A stretch of DNA of 32,450 bases from Sphingobacteriales bacterium TSM_CSM (GCA_002212725.1 MTCR01000156.1:1-32450), one strand, 5' to 3'; positions 16,025 to 24,567 are shown, counted from the first letter of the stretch. The notes: generated by a model from the sequence alone, not told the origin. Numbers and translations: made by a program.

Positions 16025-16085
16025 AAAATGAAAGGAATTCAGTGAAAAACATCACCAACAAAGGTGCCACCTGAATAAGTACCCG

Positions 16086-16313
16086 TTATTTACCCATAAA
16101 CCTGCCTGCCACCCAAAGCAACAGACTCAACACTATACTTACCAGCAACATGCTTGCTAAGGGCGCATAAAAGGTAAAACCCGGTTTTTCCACTTTAATA
16201 TCGCCGGGCAGGTTGCCAAACCAGGTAAATTTACTGCCCGCCAGCCACCAAATTAAACCAATTGCCGTTATCAGCAATCCAATAACCACCAAGTATTTAC
16301 CTGTTTCGTTCAT
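16086..16313 (-). CDS. DUF2905 small membrane protein
   Basis: A 75-residue protein with two membrane segments (about residues 6-25 and 51-70) joined by a polar loop. The loop reads FTWFGNLPGDIKVEKPGFTFYAPL, closely following the DUF2905 pattern (GNLPGDIxxExxxFxFYxPL). Function is unknown; members are small inner-membrane proteins found across bacteria. It is divergent from the LUD-domain gene with only about 26 nt between starts. Its -7 box (16327-16334) lies in that gap. Confidence 0.88.
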   Translation of the reverse strand: MNETGKYLVVIGLLITAIGLIWWLAGSKFTWFGNLPGDIKVEKPGFTFYAPLASMLLVSIVLSLLLWVAGRFMGK

Positions 16314-16326
16314 ATAATTTACCTGC

Positions 16327-16334
16327 CAAATTTA
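16327..16334 (-). promoter_or_regulatory. Candidate -7 box, DUF2905 gene
   Basis: On the minus strand TAAATTTG is an exact TAnnTTTG match, 13 nt before the start codon. A GTTG element 22 nt upstream (16357-16360) is a weak -33 candidate and lies inside the LUD reading frame. Confidence 0.45.
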
Positions 16335-16339
16335 AGCCT

Positions 16340-17002
16340 TTGCAAAACCAGTTTAACAACGATACTGCCCGAAACAATATTTTGCAAAACCTGCACAAGG
16401 CATTGCAAATTAAAACAGAGCGTCCCTTTTCCAAAGAGGAAACACCTGATTTTTATATGCCCGAAAGCGAAACTGTTTTAGCTGTTTTTACCAAACGCTT
16501 TGAACAGGCCGGCGGGCGGCTTTCGGTTTGTAGTTCTGATGCTGCCTGTGCCGAAAAAATTGCCCTGCTGTTACAAGCGCAACAATGGCAAAACCCTTGC
16601 TGCCGAAGCCCCAAATGGGCAACTTTATTGCAACAGGCCGGTATTGATACACAAACCACTTTAGCCCCCCAAACACCGGCAGGCATTACCCCTTGCATTG
16701 CCTTAGTAGCGCAAACAGGCAGCATACTTGTTACATCGGGCATGGAAATGGGGCGCGCATTAACCGTGTTTCCGCCTGTACATATAGTAGTGGCCTATGT
16801 CAACCAGATAGTTTATGATATAGAGCAGGCACTCAATTTGGCTACGGCAGCAGGCAGCCCGCAACTGCCATCGCTCATTGGGTTAATAACCGGACCTGCC
16901 CGCACTGCCGATATTGAAAAAACACTCGTATTGGGCGCACATGGCCCAAAAGCAGTTTACCTGTTTTTAATTGAAGCAATACCCGCTGCGCAACAGCCAT
17001 AA
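16340..17002 (+). CDS. LUD-domain protein (LutC/YkgG-like)
   Basis: A 220-residue LUD-domain protein. LutC-type members work with LutA and LutB in lactate oxidation, but many stand-alone LUD proteins have no assigned role. Diagnostic features are ALVAQTGSILVTSGMEMGRA, FPPVHIVVAYVNQIVYD and LITGPARTADIEKTLVLGAH followed by GPKAVYLFLI at the C terminus. No lutA or lutB gene adjoins it. The best start is TTG at 16340. It retains the N-terminal helix ARNNILQNLHKALQ typical of the family, which the next in-frame ATG (near residue 40) would remove. The TTG lies only 26 nt from the divergent DUF2905 start, so its promoter must overlap that gene. Start confidence is moderate. Confidence 0.85.
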   Translation: MQNQFNNDTARNNILQNLHKALQIKTERPFSKEETPDFYMPESETVLAVFTKRFEQAGGRLSVCSSDAACAEKIALLLQAQQWQNPCCRSPKWATLLQQAGIDTQTTLAPQTPAGITPCIALVAQTGSILVTSGMEMGRALTVFPPVHIVVAYVNQIVYDIEQALNLATAAGSPQLPSLIGLITGPARTADIEKTLVLGAHGPKAVYLFLIEAIPAAQQP

Positions 17003-17049
17003 ACCGGTCTGCCGCGCCGGGGCAAAGGTGCGCACATTGTTTTTTTGAG

Positions 17050-17057
17050 TAACTTTG
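17050..17057 (+). promoter_or_regulatory. Candidate -7 box, lpxH
   Basis: TAACTTTG matches TAnnTTTG exactly but ends only four bases before the ATG. If used, the transcript would start at or just beyond the start codon, so it is either leaderless or not the real promoter. No -33 box at the right distance is seen. Confidence 0.3.
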
Positions 17058-17061
17058 TAAA

Positions 17062-17844
17062 ATGAACCACAACAACATTGCGCCAAACAGCACAAACTCC
17101 GAAAAAATTTACTTTGTATCGGATTTTCACCTGGGAGTACCCAATGCGGCGGCCAGTCTTGAACGGGAAAAGAAATTTGTACAGTTTTTAAATACCATTC
17201 AGCACGATGCCACCCGTTTATATATTTTGGGCGATTTGTTTGATTTTTGGTTTGAGTATAAAACCGTAGTGCCAAAAGGGTATGTGCGGGTTTTGGGTAA
17301 ATTGGCCGAGTTAACCGACGGTGGCCTGCCTGTTTACTTTTTTACCGGCAACCACGATTTGTGGATGTTTGGTTATTTTGAACAGGAACTGGGCATACCG
17401 GTTTACCACCGCCCGGTAGTTACCCAAATTGAAGGGAAAACGTTTATGATTGGCCACGGCGATGGCTTGGGCCCCAACGATAAAGGCTATAAAATTTTGA
17501 AAAAATACTTTTTTACCAACCGCCTTTGCCAGCGTCTGTTGGGCGCACTACACCCCGATTGGGGAATTGGACTGGCCTCGTATTTTTCAAAACGCAGCCG
17601 TATTGCCACCGGTACCACCGATGAGCATTTTCTGGGCGAAGAGGGCGAATGGCTTATTGCTTATGCCAAACGCAAACTCCAAACCCAACCTATTGATTTT
17701 TTTGTGTTCGGACACCGGCATTTGCCGCTTAAAGTGCCCGTAAACAACAGCTTATATATTAATTCTGGAGATTGGATAAAATACAATTCTTATGCACTTT
17801 ATCAACATCAGCAAATTGAACTTCGGTACTTTACCCCTGTTTAG
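17062..17844 (+). CDS. lpxH: UDP-2,3-diacylglucosamine diphosphatase
   Basis: Cleaves UDP-2,3-diacylglucosamine to lipid X and UMP, the fourth step of lipid A synthesis, at the inner face of the cytoplasmic membrane. The 260-residue sequence shows all calcineurin-type phosphoesterase motifs: SDFHLG (D21, H23), GDLFDFW, GNHD, IGHGDG and FGHRHLP near the C terminus. LpxH is usually about 240-260 residues, so this is full length. Ligand-binding residues beyond these motifs were not tested. The downstream gene begins inside it and overlaps by 53 nt in another frame, which suggests translational coupling. It follows the LUD gene after 59 nt. Confidence 0.93.
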   Translation: MNHNNIAPNSTNSEKIYFVSDFHLGVPNAAASLEREKKFVQFLNTIQHDATRLYILGDLFDFWFEYKTVVPKGYVRVLGKLAELTDGGLPVYFFTGNHDLWMFGYFEQELGIPVYHRPVVTQIEGKTFMIGHGDGLGPNDKGYKILKKYFFTNRLCQRLLGALHPDWGIGLASYFSKRSRIATGTTDEHFLGEEGEWLIAYAKRKLQTQPIDFFVFGHRHLPLKVPVNNSLYINSGDWIKYNSYALYQHQQIELRYFTPV

Positions 17845-18652
17845 CCTGCTATTGGCAGCAGTATTTTCGGCGCTTTCTTTTGCGCCGGCGCCCAAGGGCA
17901 ACTACAACCTCATCAGCTCGGTGCCGGTGAATGCCCGCTTTTTAACCACCGATTACCTGAAAAGCGCCTACGTTATTAACAACAAAAATCAGGTAATTAA
18001 GTACGACTCTACCGGAACCATTTTGGGCGTTTTTTCCGAAGAGCGGTACGGAAATTTAACCTCGGTAGATGCCACCAGCCCGTTTAATGTGCTGCTCTTT
18101 TACAAAGATTTTTCTACCATTGTTACCACCGACATGCGCCTGAATGCCAAGCGATTGTATAAACTTTCTACCTTGGGCATGAACAATGTGGCCGCCGCCT
18201 GCCTCTCTAACGACAATTATATTTGGGTGTATGACATGAACGACGGCAAACTCAAAAAAATTGACCAGAACTACCAGGTTATTCAGCAAAGTCTTAGCCT
18301 GCCCCAACTGTTTGGCGAGGCCGTTGAACCTAATTTTCTGGTAGAAAGCGGCGGATTGGTGTATATGAACGTGCCCGATATGGGAGTAATAACCTTTGAT
18401 GTGTTTGGCACCTTTTATACCGCCATTTCCAACTCCGATTTTGGCACTCCCCGAATGGATACCTTTCAGGTTATTGACCACAAGATTGTGTACTTCTACG
18501 ATGGCTACCTCTTTATTTACGATGTAGCTTCGGGTATGCCCGACTCGGTGCCGGTGCCCAAAACCACCAACACCAACAATGTTAGGGTAGAAAAAGGCCG
18601 CCTGTACCTGCTCAATGAAAAAACCCTTGATTTTTACTCGCAAAGCAAGTAG
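17792..18652 (+). CDS. Secreted protein, possible beta-propeller
   Basis: A 286-residue protein with an N-terminal hydrophobic segment (FGTLPLFSLLLAAVFSALSF) and a likely cleavage after SFA, so it is exported. The mature part has repeating blade-like strands: AYVINNKNQVIKYDSTGTI, NDNYIWVYDMNDGKLKKID, GLVYMNVPDMGVITFDVFG and GYLFIYDVASGMPDS. These suggest a small beta-propeller or related repeat. No catalytic motif is seen. The gene overlaps lpxH by 53 nt, so translation is probably coupled, although a periplasmic protein and a cytoplasmic lipid A enzyme need not act together. It runs convergently to the GH3 fusion gene. Family unknown. Confidence 0.8.
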   Translation: MHFINISKLNFGTLPLFSLLLAAVFSALSFAPAPKGNYNLISSVPVNARFLTTDYLKSAYVINNKNQVIKYDSTGTILGVFSEERYGNLTSVDATSPFNVLLFYKDFSTIVTTDMRLNAKRLYKLSTLGMNNVAAACLSNDNYIWVYDMNDGKLKKIDQNYQVIQQSLSLPQLFGEAVEPNFLVESGGLVYMNVPDMGVITFDVFGTFYTAISNSDFGTPRMDTFQVIDHKIVYFYDGYLFIYDVASGMPDSVPVPKTTNTNNVRVEKGRLYLLNEKTLDFYSQSK

Positions 18653-18706
18653 GACAAATTGCCATATAAGTCTTTGGCGTGGCTGTTTAACCACACCAAC
18701 ACGGTG

Positions 18707-21688
18707 TTATTTTACTTTACCGCTGCTTTTGGCAATAGCTTCATACACGGCATCTTGCAGTTTGTTGCGAATGCTCATGCCAATGAGTTTGTTGTTGTTC
18801 ATTTTGGGATAGGTGCGGTTGCTTAAAAATACAAATACCAAGTTGTTATCGGGGTCGGCCCAGGCACAGGTGCCGGTAAAACCGGTATGTCCAAAGGTTT
18901 TGTAGGAGCAAAGCTTACCCGTAGGGTTGGGCAGGTTTGGGTTGGTTTCGGGCTTGTCAAAAGCAAGTCCGCGGCGGCTGCCTTCTTTTTGGTAAGCGGT
19001 AAAGAGGTCAATGGTACTTTGGTTAAAAAAACGCTCGCCGCCATAGTGCCCTTTATTGAGCAACATTTGCATAACCACGGCCAGGTCGTTGGCATTGGCA
19101 AACAACCCGGCGTGGCCGCCCACACCGCCCAGCATAGCCGCTCCCATGTCGTGTACATAACCCTGTACGCGCTGAAACCGCCATTTTGTATCGTTTTCGC
19201 TGGGTACTATGCGCCTTTTGCTAAACCGGAGGTGCGGGTTAAAACCCAGTGTACTGCCGCCCAAATGTTGGTAGTATTTTTCTGCAACAAACCGGTCAAG
19301 AGGTTTGCCGGCGTATTTTTCAATAATGGCTTTAAAGTAAAAGTAGCCCAAATCGCTGTATTTATACTCTTTGTTGGGCAGTGGTGAGTTTTTAATGGTT
19401 TCGTACATTATTTGTATGTAATCTTTGCGCATGTACATGTCTTTTGCTACTTCAACCGACCAGGTGCTGTCGGGCACAGGGTGGTAAATTTGGTCGCGCA
19501 CGCCGGTAGCCAGTGTTTTTTCAAAAAACGGAATCCATGCTTCTAAACCGGCTTCGTGTATAAGAATGTTTCGTATGCGCAGCCCTGCTTTATTGCTGCC
19601 GTCAATTTCGGGTAAAAATTTTCCCAGGGTATCATACAAACCCATATAGCCGCGTTCATACATTTCCATAATGCCCAGCGTGGTGGCGGCAATTTTGGTA
19701 ACCGAGGCCAGGTCGTAAATATCGGTAGTTTGTACAGACACATCTTTACCGTAGGTTTGGTAGCCATAGGCTTTTTCAAAAATTACCTTGCCATTTTTTG
19801 CCACCAGCACCACACAGCCGGGTGTAGCTCCATCGGTTATAGCTTGTTGGGCTATGCTGTCAAGGGGTTGAACGAGGTATTGCGAATTAATGCCGGCATC
19901 TTCGGGCAAACTGTATTCAAACCGAAGCGCGCCGGTGGTGGTGGTTCCCTGCGCATAGGCATAATACCCCGATGCGGTAACGGGCAGTTTGCCCAATAAG
20001 GGAATGGCGCCAAACAAGGCCTGTGCGGCAAGACTTTGGGTAACGGGGTTATCTTCGTAGGCGGCCAGCACGGTTTCCATGCCGCCAAAGTTGCTAAGGC
20101 TGTAGGGGCTGCCAAACACCACCAATGTTACCTGCGTAACCTGCCTTAACCGGTTAATGAGCGATATGGCCGCGGGCGGAATGCCATAATTGGAAGCCGC
20201 CTTGTTGGTCATTTTGTGCAACCCGATGATAACCTGCGAAAACCCTTTGAGGTCTTCAAATTTTTGGTTGTATGCCCTTTCGGTATCGGTGGTTTTAAGG
20301 GTATGGTGTTCAAAGGGGGCGTACTTGCCAAGGTAGCGCTGAAAATCGGTAAGTGTATTTGCGCTAATGCTGAGCGAGGCAAATTCCTTGGTTTCCAGTT
20401 GTTTAAAGGGCACCAGTTGCAGGTCGTTTCGGGCAAGCGTAAGGGCATTTTTGTACAGGTTCCTGATGAGCAGGTCGGTTGCAGGTGTGTTTAAATCGGT
20501 GTAAATATTATTAACCGTAACGGGTTCAAACTTATCTAATCCGAGTTTAAATTTGGCTTTCAGTATTTTTCTTACCTTTTCGTCAATGTAGGTTTGGGTA
20601 ATTTCATTTCGGGCAATGGCATTTTTTATTTCTTCAATGGCTTTACCCACATTTTCAGAAAACAGCAAGATATCATTGCCGGCCAACAGAGCTTTTACAT
20701 CAGCCATGCCGGGCGCAAAAAAACTGCTTACGCCTTTCATGTTCAGGGCATCGGTAAAAACCAGTCCTTCAAAATGCAGGTCATTTTTAAGCAGGTTGGT
20801 AATCACCTTTTTCGACAAGGTAGCAGGCATTGTTTGTGTGACGCCGGGCTTTACCGCCGTATTGTCTAATGCCGGTACCGACAGGTGGGCGGTCATAACG
20901 CCGCCAATGCCGCTTTGTATAAGTTCTTTAAACGGGTACAGTTCAATATCTTGCAGTCTGGCAAGGTTATGGTTAATAACCGGCAGGGTATAATGCGAGT
21001 CGGCATTGGTATCGCCATGTCCCGGAAAATGTTTGGCGCAGGCCATAATGCCGTTGTTTTCCATGCCTTGCATGTAGGCAATGCCTTTTTGCGCCACGTT
21101 GTATTTGTCTTCGCCAAAAGAGCGGTCGTAAATAACCGGGTTATTAGGGTTGTTGTTAACATCTACCACCGGCGCAAGGTTTACGTTTACCCCAATTCGG
21201 CGGCATTGCCGGGCAATTTCCTTACCCATATCAAACAGCAGGCGGTTGTCTTGTATGGCGCCCAGCGTAAGTTGTTTCGGAAACCGGGGCGTGTTTTCGA
21301 GGCGCATGTTCAAACCCCATTCGCCGTCTATGGCAATGAGCATGGGCACTTTGGCAGCCAGTTGGTAGCGGTTGGTAAGCGATACCTGCTTGGCCGGCGT
21401 TCCCTGCATAAAAATAAGTCCGCCAATTTTATACTGTTCAATAAGGCGCATAATGGCATCTTCGTGTGCAACGTCTTTGTTGGAGTAAGCAGCTGCCATA
21501 AACAACTGGCCAATGCGCTCATCGGGGGTTAGCTTTTGCATTTGTTCTTCCACCCATTCGGCCTGCCGCCACAAGCCTTCGTATTTAAATGAATTGCCCG
21601 ACACAGAATTTTGCAAATGTGCCGGCGCCAGCATAAGCAGCGTTACCAAAAACAACAAAAACAACAAGGGTTTAAAAAATGCCGCCAT
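18707..21688 (-). CDS. GH3 glycosidase/beta-lactamase-fold fusion
   Basis: A 993-residue exported protein joining two hydrolase types. A signal peptide (AAFFKPLLFLLFLVTLLMLA) is followed by a GH3 N-terminal domain (about 40-370). This has a NagZ-like AKHFPGHGDTNADSH loop (catalytic His around residue 224) and the nucleophile Asp around 313 in FTDALNMKG. A GH3 C-terminal domain (about 395-590) follows, with VVFGSPYSL and GKLPVTASGYY. The rest is a serine beta-lactamase/penicillin-binding-type domain with SVTK (Ser662, Lys665) and a YSDLGY motif near 777. NagZ-type enzymes release GlcNAc from peptidoglycan fragments; the second domain could act on the peptide or be an esterase. This combination is known from Bacteroidota. 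ATG 21688 is chosen because the longer frame begins at TTG and adds residues before the signal peptide. Confidence 0.9.
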   Translation of the reverse strand: MAAFFKPLLFLLFLVTLLMLAPAHLQNSVSGNSFKYEGLWRQAEWVEEQMQKLTPDERIGQLFMAAAYSNKDVAHEDAIMRLIEQYKIGGLIFMQGTPAKQVSLTNRYQLAAKVPMLIAIDGEWGLNMRLENTPRFPKQLTLGAIQDNRLLFDMGKEIARQCRRIGVNVNLAPVVDVNNNPNNPVIYDRSFGEDKYNVAQKGIAYMQGMENNGIMACAKHFPGHGDTNADSHYTLPVINHNLARLQDIELYPFKELIQSGIGGVMTAHLSVPALDNTAVKPGVTQTMPATLSKKVITNLLKNDLHFEGLVFTDALNMKGVSSFFAPGMADVKALLAGNDILLFSENVGKAIEEIKNAIARNEITQTYIDEKVRKILKAKFKLGLDKFEPVTVNNIYTDLNTPATDLLIRNLYKNALTLARNDLQLVPFKQLETKEFASLSISANTLTDFQRYLGKYAPFEHHTLKTTDTERAYNQKFEDLKGFSQVIIGLHKMTNKAASNYGIPPAAISLINRLRQVTQVTLVVFGSPYSLSNFGGMETVLAAYEDNPVTQSLAAQALFGAIPLLGKLPVTASGYYAYAQGTTTTGALRFEYSLPEDAGINSQYLVQPLDSIAQQAITDGATPGCVVLVAKNGKVIFEKAYGYQTYGKDVSVQTTDIYDLASVTKIAATTLGIMEMYERGYMGLYDTLGKFLPEIDGSNKAGLRIRNILIHEAGLEAWIPFFEKTLATGVRDQIYHPVPDSTWSVEVAKDMYMRKDYIQIMYETIKNSPLPNKEYKYSDLGYFYFKAIIEKYAGKPLDRFVAEKYYQHLGGSTLGFNPHLRFSKRRIVPSENDTKWRFQRVQGYVHDMGAAMLGGVGGHAGLFANANDLAVVMQMLLNKGHYGGERFFNQSTIDLFTAYQKEGSRRGLAFDKPETNPNLPNPTGKLCSYKTFGHTGFTGTCAWADPDNNLVFVFLSNRTYPKMNNNKLIGMSIRNKLQDAVYEAIAKSSGKVK

Positions 21689-21899
21689 AGGGTTTACTTG
21701 CGGGTGTTTCAAAGGGTTTAGGTAAATGAGTAGGGTTCAGAAGCAACCTGCCCAAAGCAGGGTTTAATTTTGCTCCAATATATTGAAATAAATCTTTGGT
21801 GTTTTACCTGTGTGCAATTTTTTTGCAAAAAAACACAATTGACGTACAGTATCAACCAAAGTGCCGGTTTTTTTATTTTTATAAAAGCGGTTGTTTTTG

Positions 21900-21907
21900 T
21901 ATCTTTA
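21900..21907 (+). promoter_or_regulatory. Candidate -7 box, small membrane protein gene
   Basis: TATCTTTA matches seven of eight positions of TAnnTTTG and lies about 70 nt before the ATG at 21979. The upstream stretch is T-rich but has no TTTG at the expected spacing. Confidence 0.3.
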
Positions 21908-21978
21908 CCAAAAGATTAACGGCAAAATTGTTGCCGGCCGGAAACCTGCTTTTTTTCTCACTGCCTAAAAACTGCTTT

Positions 21979-22356
21979 ATGAGCAAAAGCCTTTGGAAAT
22001 CGAGTTTTTTTAAACTGCCTCAACACAAGCAGTTTAACTATATACCGCGCTACTACGACCCCCAAAACGACAAGGAAAACCAGCCTGCCGGCGAAGATAC
22101 CATTAAATTGGAACGCGGGGCGTTTTTTAAACAAAAAAACCGAAGCCGCCTGGCAGGCGCTTTTACCGGCAACGAGGTAAGCACCTTTGAGCGTTTTGGG
22201 CAACGCCAAAGCGGGCAGTTGGTGCGGGTGCTGATGATGGGCGGACTGCTTACCCTGGCAACCCTCATTTTGCTCGACCAGATAAGCCTTGCCACTGCTG
22301 TACCGTTTTTACTGCTGTTTTCGGTAGTGTTTTTGGTAAAGGCAAGAACTGTATAA
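21979..22356 (+). CDS. Small membrane protein, unknown function
   Basis: A 125-residue protein that starts MSKSLWKSSFFKLP. A basic, tyrosine-rich N-terminal stretch with PRYYDPQNDKEN follows. The last third has two hydrophobic segments (LVRVLMMGGLLTLATLILLD and ATAVPFLLLFSVVFLVKA) separated by about six residues. This suggests a helical hairpin in the inner membrane with a cytoplasmic N-terminal domain. The PRYYDP motif recurs in many uncharacterised Bacteroidota proteins of this size, but I know no function. An upstream in-frame start (21796) would add 61 residues with no such features and was not used. It lies just before the restriction-modification cassette, on the same strand, 50 nt away. 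Confidence 0.75.
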   Translation: MSKSLWKSSFFKLPQHKQFNYIPRYYDPQNDKENQPAGEDTIKLERGAFFKQKNRSRLAGAFTGNEVSTFERFGQRQSGQLVRVLMMGGLLTLATLILLDQISLATAVPFLLLFSVVFLVKARTV

Positions 22357-22406
22357 TGCGTAACAACCAACTACGCTCCAATTCTAATTGATTAAAAACT
22401 TTACAA

Positions 22407-23723
22407 ATGCTTTTTCAGAATTACTTGGCCACAAAAAGCGAGCCTGAATCCAACAGTGTTTGCGATAGGAAACAGATTTTTAAAAATTTGCTTGCTTTAA
22501 ATTTAGACTTTGAAGCAAAAAGAGAATCAATACCCCAGCATGTATGGCACCCTTTCCCCGCTAAATTTCCGCCCGCTTTACCCGATTTGTTTATTCAAAA
22601 TTTGACATCGCCTGGCGATATGGTTTTAGACCCAATGGCTGGATCCTGCACTACGCTATTAGAAAGTATGCGGTTAAACAGAAATGCCGTTGGGTTTGAT
22701 ATTGACCCACTTTCATTAATTTTAGGTAAGGCAAAACTACAGAACATAGACAAATTTGAGGCCAAAACCATAGGAAATGAATTGATAAACAAAGCAGTTT
22801 TGTTGTATCAAACAAGCAAAACCGAATTGCTTGATAAATTTAACGAATATTATGGTCAGGAAACAGTTGATTTTATTGATTATTGGTTTGAAAAAAATAC
22901 GCAACTCGAACTTTTTGCTTTGATATTGCAAATTGAAAGCCTTTCCAATCAAAAACTTCAGTCTTTTTTCAAATTGATTTTTTCAAGCATAATAATTGCA
23001 AAGTCGGGAGGCGTATCGCTTGCGTCAGACTTGGCGCATACCCGCCCACACAGGGTCATGCAAAAAAGGGTGAATTCTGCATTTGTTGAGTTTGGGAAAA
23101 AAATGAATAAGATAATCAACTCAAATTTTAAGCCTTTAACAGGCAACTTTGACCTATATGAAGCAAATGCAAAAAAAATGCCTTTAGCAGCCAGCAGCAT
23201 CAATTTAATTATAACATCTCCCCCATATGCCAACAATGCCATAGACTATATGCGAGCTCATAAATTTACGCTGATTTGGTTTAAGTATGGCATTACCTCA
23301 CTCAAAAATACCCGAAAAGAATATATAGGTTCCGAAGCCTATATTAATGAGTATATCGTACCATTGCCCCTATTCACTATATCGCTAATTAATACATTGA
23401 AAAAAGTCAATAATTCAAAGGGGAAATCTTTAGAAAGATATTACTCAGAAATGCAACAAGTTTTTGCAGAAATGTATCGTGTGTTAAAGCCCGAAAGTGC
23501 TTGCATTATTGTTGTTGCCACCTCGGTTTTAAACGGAATTGATGTTCAAATTGATAAATGCTTCAAAGAAATTTCAGAACAAATTGGTTTTGAACACATT
23601 CATACGGCGGTCAGAAACATTCCCAGAAATAAAAGGATGATGCCTGTTAGCAATGTAAAAAACAATTCACAAATAGAAAGCCGAATGCATCAGGAATTTG
23701 TAATTGGACTATGGAAAAATTAA
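22407..23723 (+). CDS. DNA methyltransferase (SPPY type), probable modification subunit
   Basis: A 438-residue DNA amino-methyltransferase (N4-cytosine or N6-adenine class). Motif I is DPMAGSCTT (residues 75-83; the usual G of GSGTT is Cys here), preceded by HPFPAKFPPALP, a signature of a type II methyltransferase group. The catalytic motif IV is TSPPY (270-274), the SPPY form usual for N4-cytosine enzymes. Between motifs I and IV lie about 190 residues with no clear motif, which may hold the target-recognition region. The endonuclease gene follows after 4 nt on the same strand. The cassette is AT-richer than its flanks. Recognition sequence is unknown. Confidence 0.87.
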   Translation: MLFQNYLATKSEPESNSVCDRKQIFKNLLALNLDFEAKRESIPQHVWHPFPAKFPPALPDLFIQNLTSPGDMVLDPMAGSCTTLLESMRLNRNAVGFDIDPLSLILGKAKLQNIDKFEAKTIGNELINKAVLLYQTSKTELLDKFNEYYGQETVDFIDYWFEKNTQLELFALILQIESLSNQKLQSFFKLIFSSIIIAKSGGVSLASDLAHTRPHRVMQKRVNSAFVEFGKKMNKIINSNFKPLTGNFDLYEANAKKMPLAASSINLIITSPPYANNAIDYMRAHKFTLIWFKYGITSLKNTRKEYIGSEAYINEYIVPLPLFTISLINTLKKVNNSKGKSLERYYSEMQQVFAEMYRVLKPESACIIVVATSVLNGIDVQIDKCFKEISEQIGFEHIHTAVRNIPRNKRMMPVSNVKNNSQIESRMHQEFVIGLWKN

Positions 23724-23727
23724 GGTT

Positions 23728-24567
23728 ATGAATTTAGAACTATTAAGAAAACAGTATCATGCAGCTATTTTTGCTGAACTACTGACCATTGACAACAAGG
23801 GTATACCCAGTAATGCAGACAAACACAGTAATATTAGTGTTAAAATAGCCCAAAGCATTGTTGAACAAATTAACCTTCATGTGCAGGCTAATGTAGTATC
23901 GGGGCAAACTGCCGGAAAAACATTTGAAAAACTTACGGCAAATTATCTTGAGCAGGCTTTTAGCGAATTAAACCATCTTCGTCCGGGAAAGTACGCCTTT
24001 TTTATCGGGAAATCAATAGAAACTTTTGAGCAATACGAGCATTTGGCAATATTAACCGAAGCCCTAAAGAATAACAGAGCACTGCGGGTTTTAATTGGAG
24101 ATTACATCATCTGTCCCGACATTATTGTAGGGCGCAAGCCAATTACCGATAGTGAAATCAATGAAACAAAGTCCCTATTACATACCGGTGATTTAAGCGC
24201 CCAATTTACCCCATTGCGCATTAAAAATTCCTCAAAACTGATTCTACACGCAAGCATATCTTGTAAATGGACAATCAGAAGCGACAGGTCTCAGAATTCG
24301 AGAACAGAAGCATTAAATTTGTTGCGAAACCGAAAAGGCAATGCGCCTCATATTGCAATTGTAACCGCCGAACCCTACCCACAACGCATAGCATCTTTAG
24401 CTTTAGGAACCGGCGATTTAGATTGCGTTTACCATTTCGCTCTTCCGGAATTGCTAAATGCTGTAAATTGTTTGAATAATGAATCTGTTGCCGACTCTGT
24501 TGAAACTTTGGTTAGCGGAAAGCGGTTACGCGATATTAGCGATTTGCCTTTCGATATGGCTATTTGA
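23728..24567 (+). CDS. NgoMIV-like type II restriction endonuclease
   Basis: A 279-residue protein, close to the 286 residues of NgoMIV. The catalytic core has D131 in ICPDIIVG and the motif SCKWTIRSDR with K180. E194 lies exactly 13 residues further on, reproducing the PD...SxK-x13-E pattern of the NgoMIV/Cfr10I/Bse634I group. Members of this group cut sites with a central CCGG; NgoMIV itself cuts GCCGGC. The enzyme probably cuts a related site, which is inference. ATG 23728 is used, 4 nt after the methyltransferase stop; the earlier in-frame codon at 23704 is TTG and overlaps that gene. The order, spacing and shared base composition suggest a single cassette. By eye no GCCGGC was found inside the pair, whereas it is common in neighbouring genes. 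Confidence 0.8.
   Translation: MNLELLRKQYHAAIFAELLTIDNKGIPSNADKHSNISVKIAQSIVEQINLHVQANVVSGQTAGKTFEKLTANYLEQAFSELNHLRPGKYAFFIGKSIETFEQYEHLAILTEALKNNRALRVLIGDYIICPDIIVGRKPITDSEINETKSLLHTGDLSAQFTPLRIKNSSKLILHASISCKWTIRSDRSQNSRTEALNLLRNRKGNAPHIAIVTAEPYPQRIASLALGTGDLDCVYHFALPELLNAVNCLNNESVADSVETLVSGKRLRDISDLPFDMAI

Larger units (their letters stand above)
15688..16085. other. 398-nt repeat-bearing intergenic region
   Basis: No gene. It contains two copies of a 37-nt unit, the palindrome CCCCGAGTACTCGGGG at 15744-15759, and a cluster of CGCAAAG/CTTTGCG words in both orientations. The palindrome could be a terminator hairpin for the upstream lipoprotein gene, but only a short AT-rich stretch follows it. 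Confidence 0.7.

Noticed and set aside
18056..18694. 212-codon minus-strand frame opposite the secreted propeller-like gene
   Set aside because: Composition is rich in Val/Gly/His, as expected for antisense reading of this codon usage, and it has no recognisable domain.
20885..21532. 215-codon plus-strand frame opposite the GH3 fusion gene
   Set aside because: Antisense to the conserved catalytic region, with no motif and no upstream box; a shadow of the real gene.
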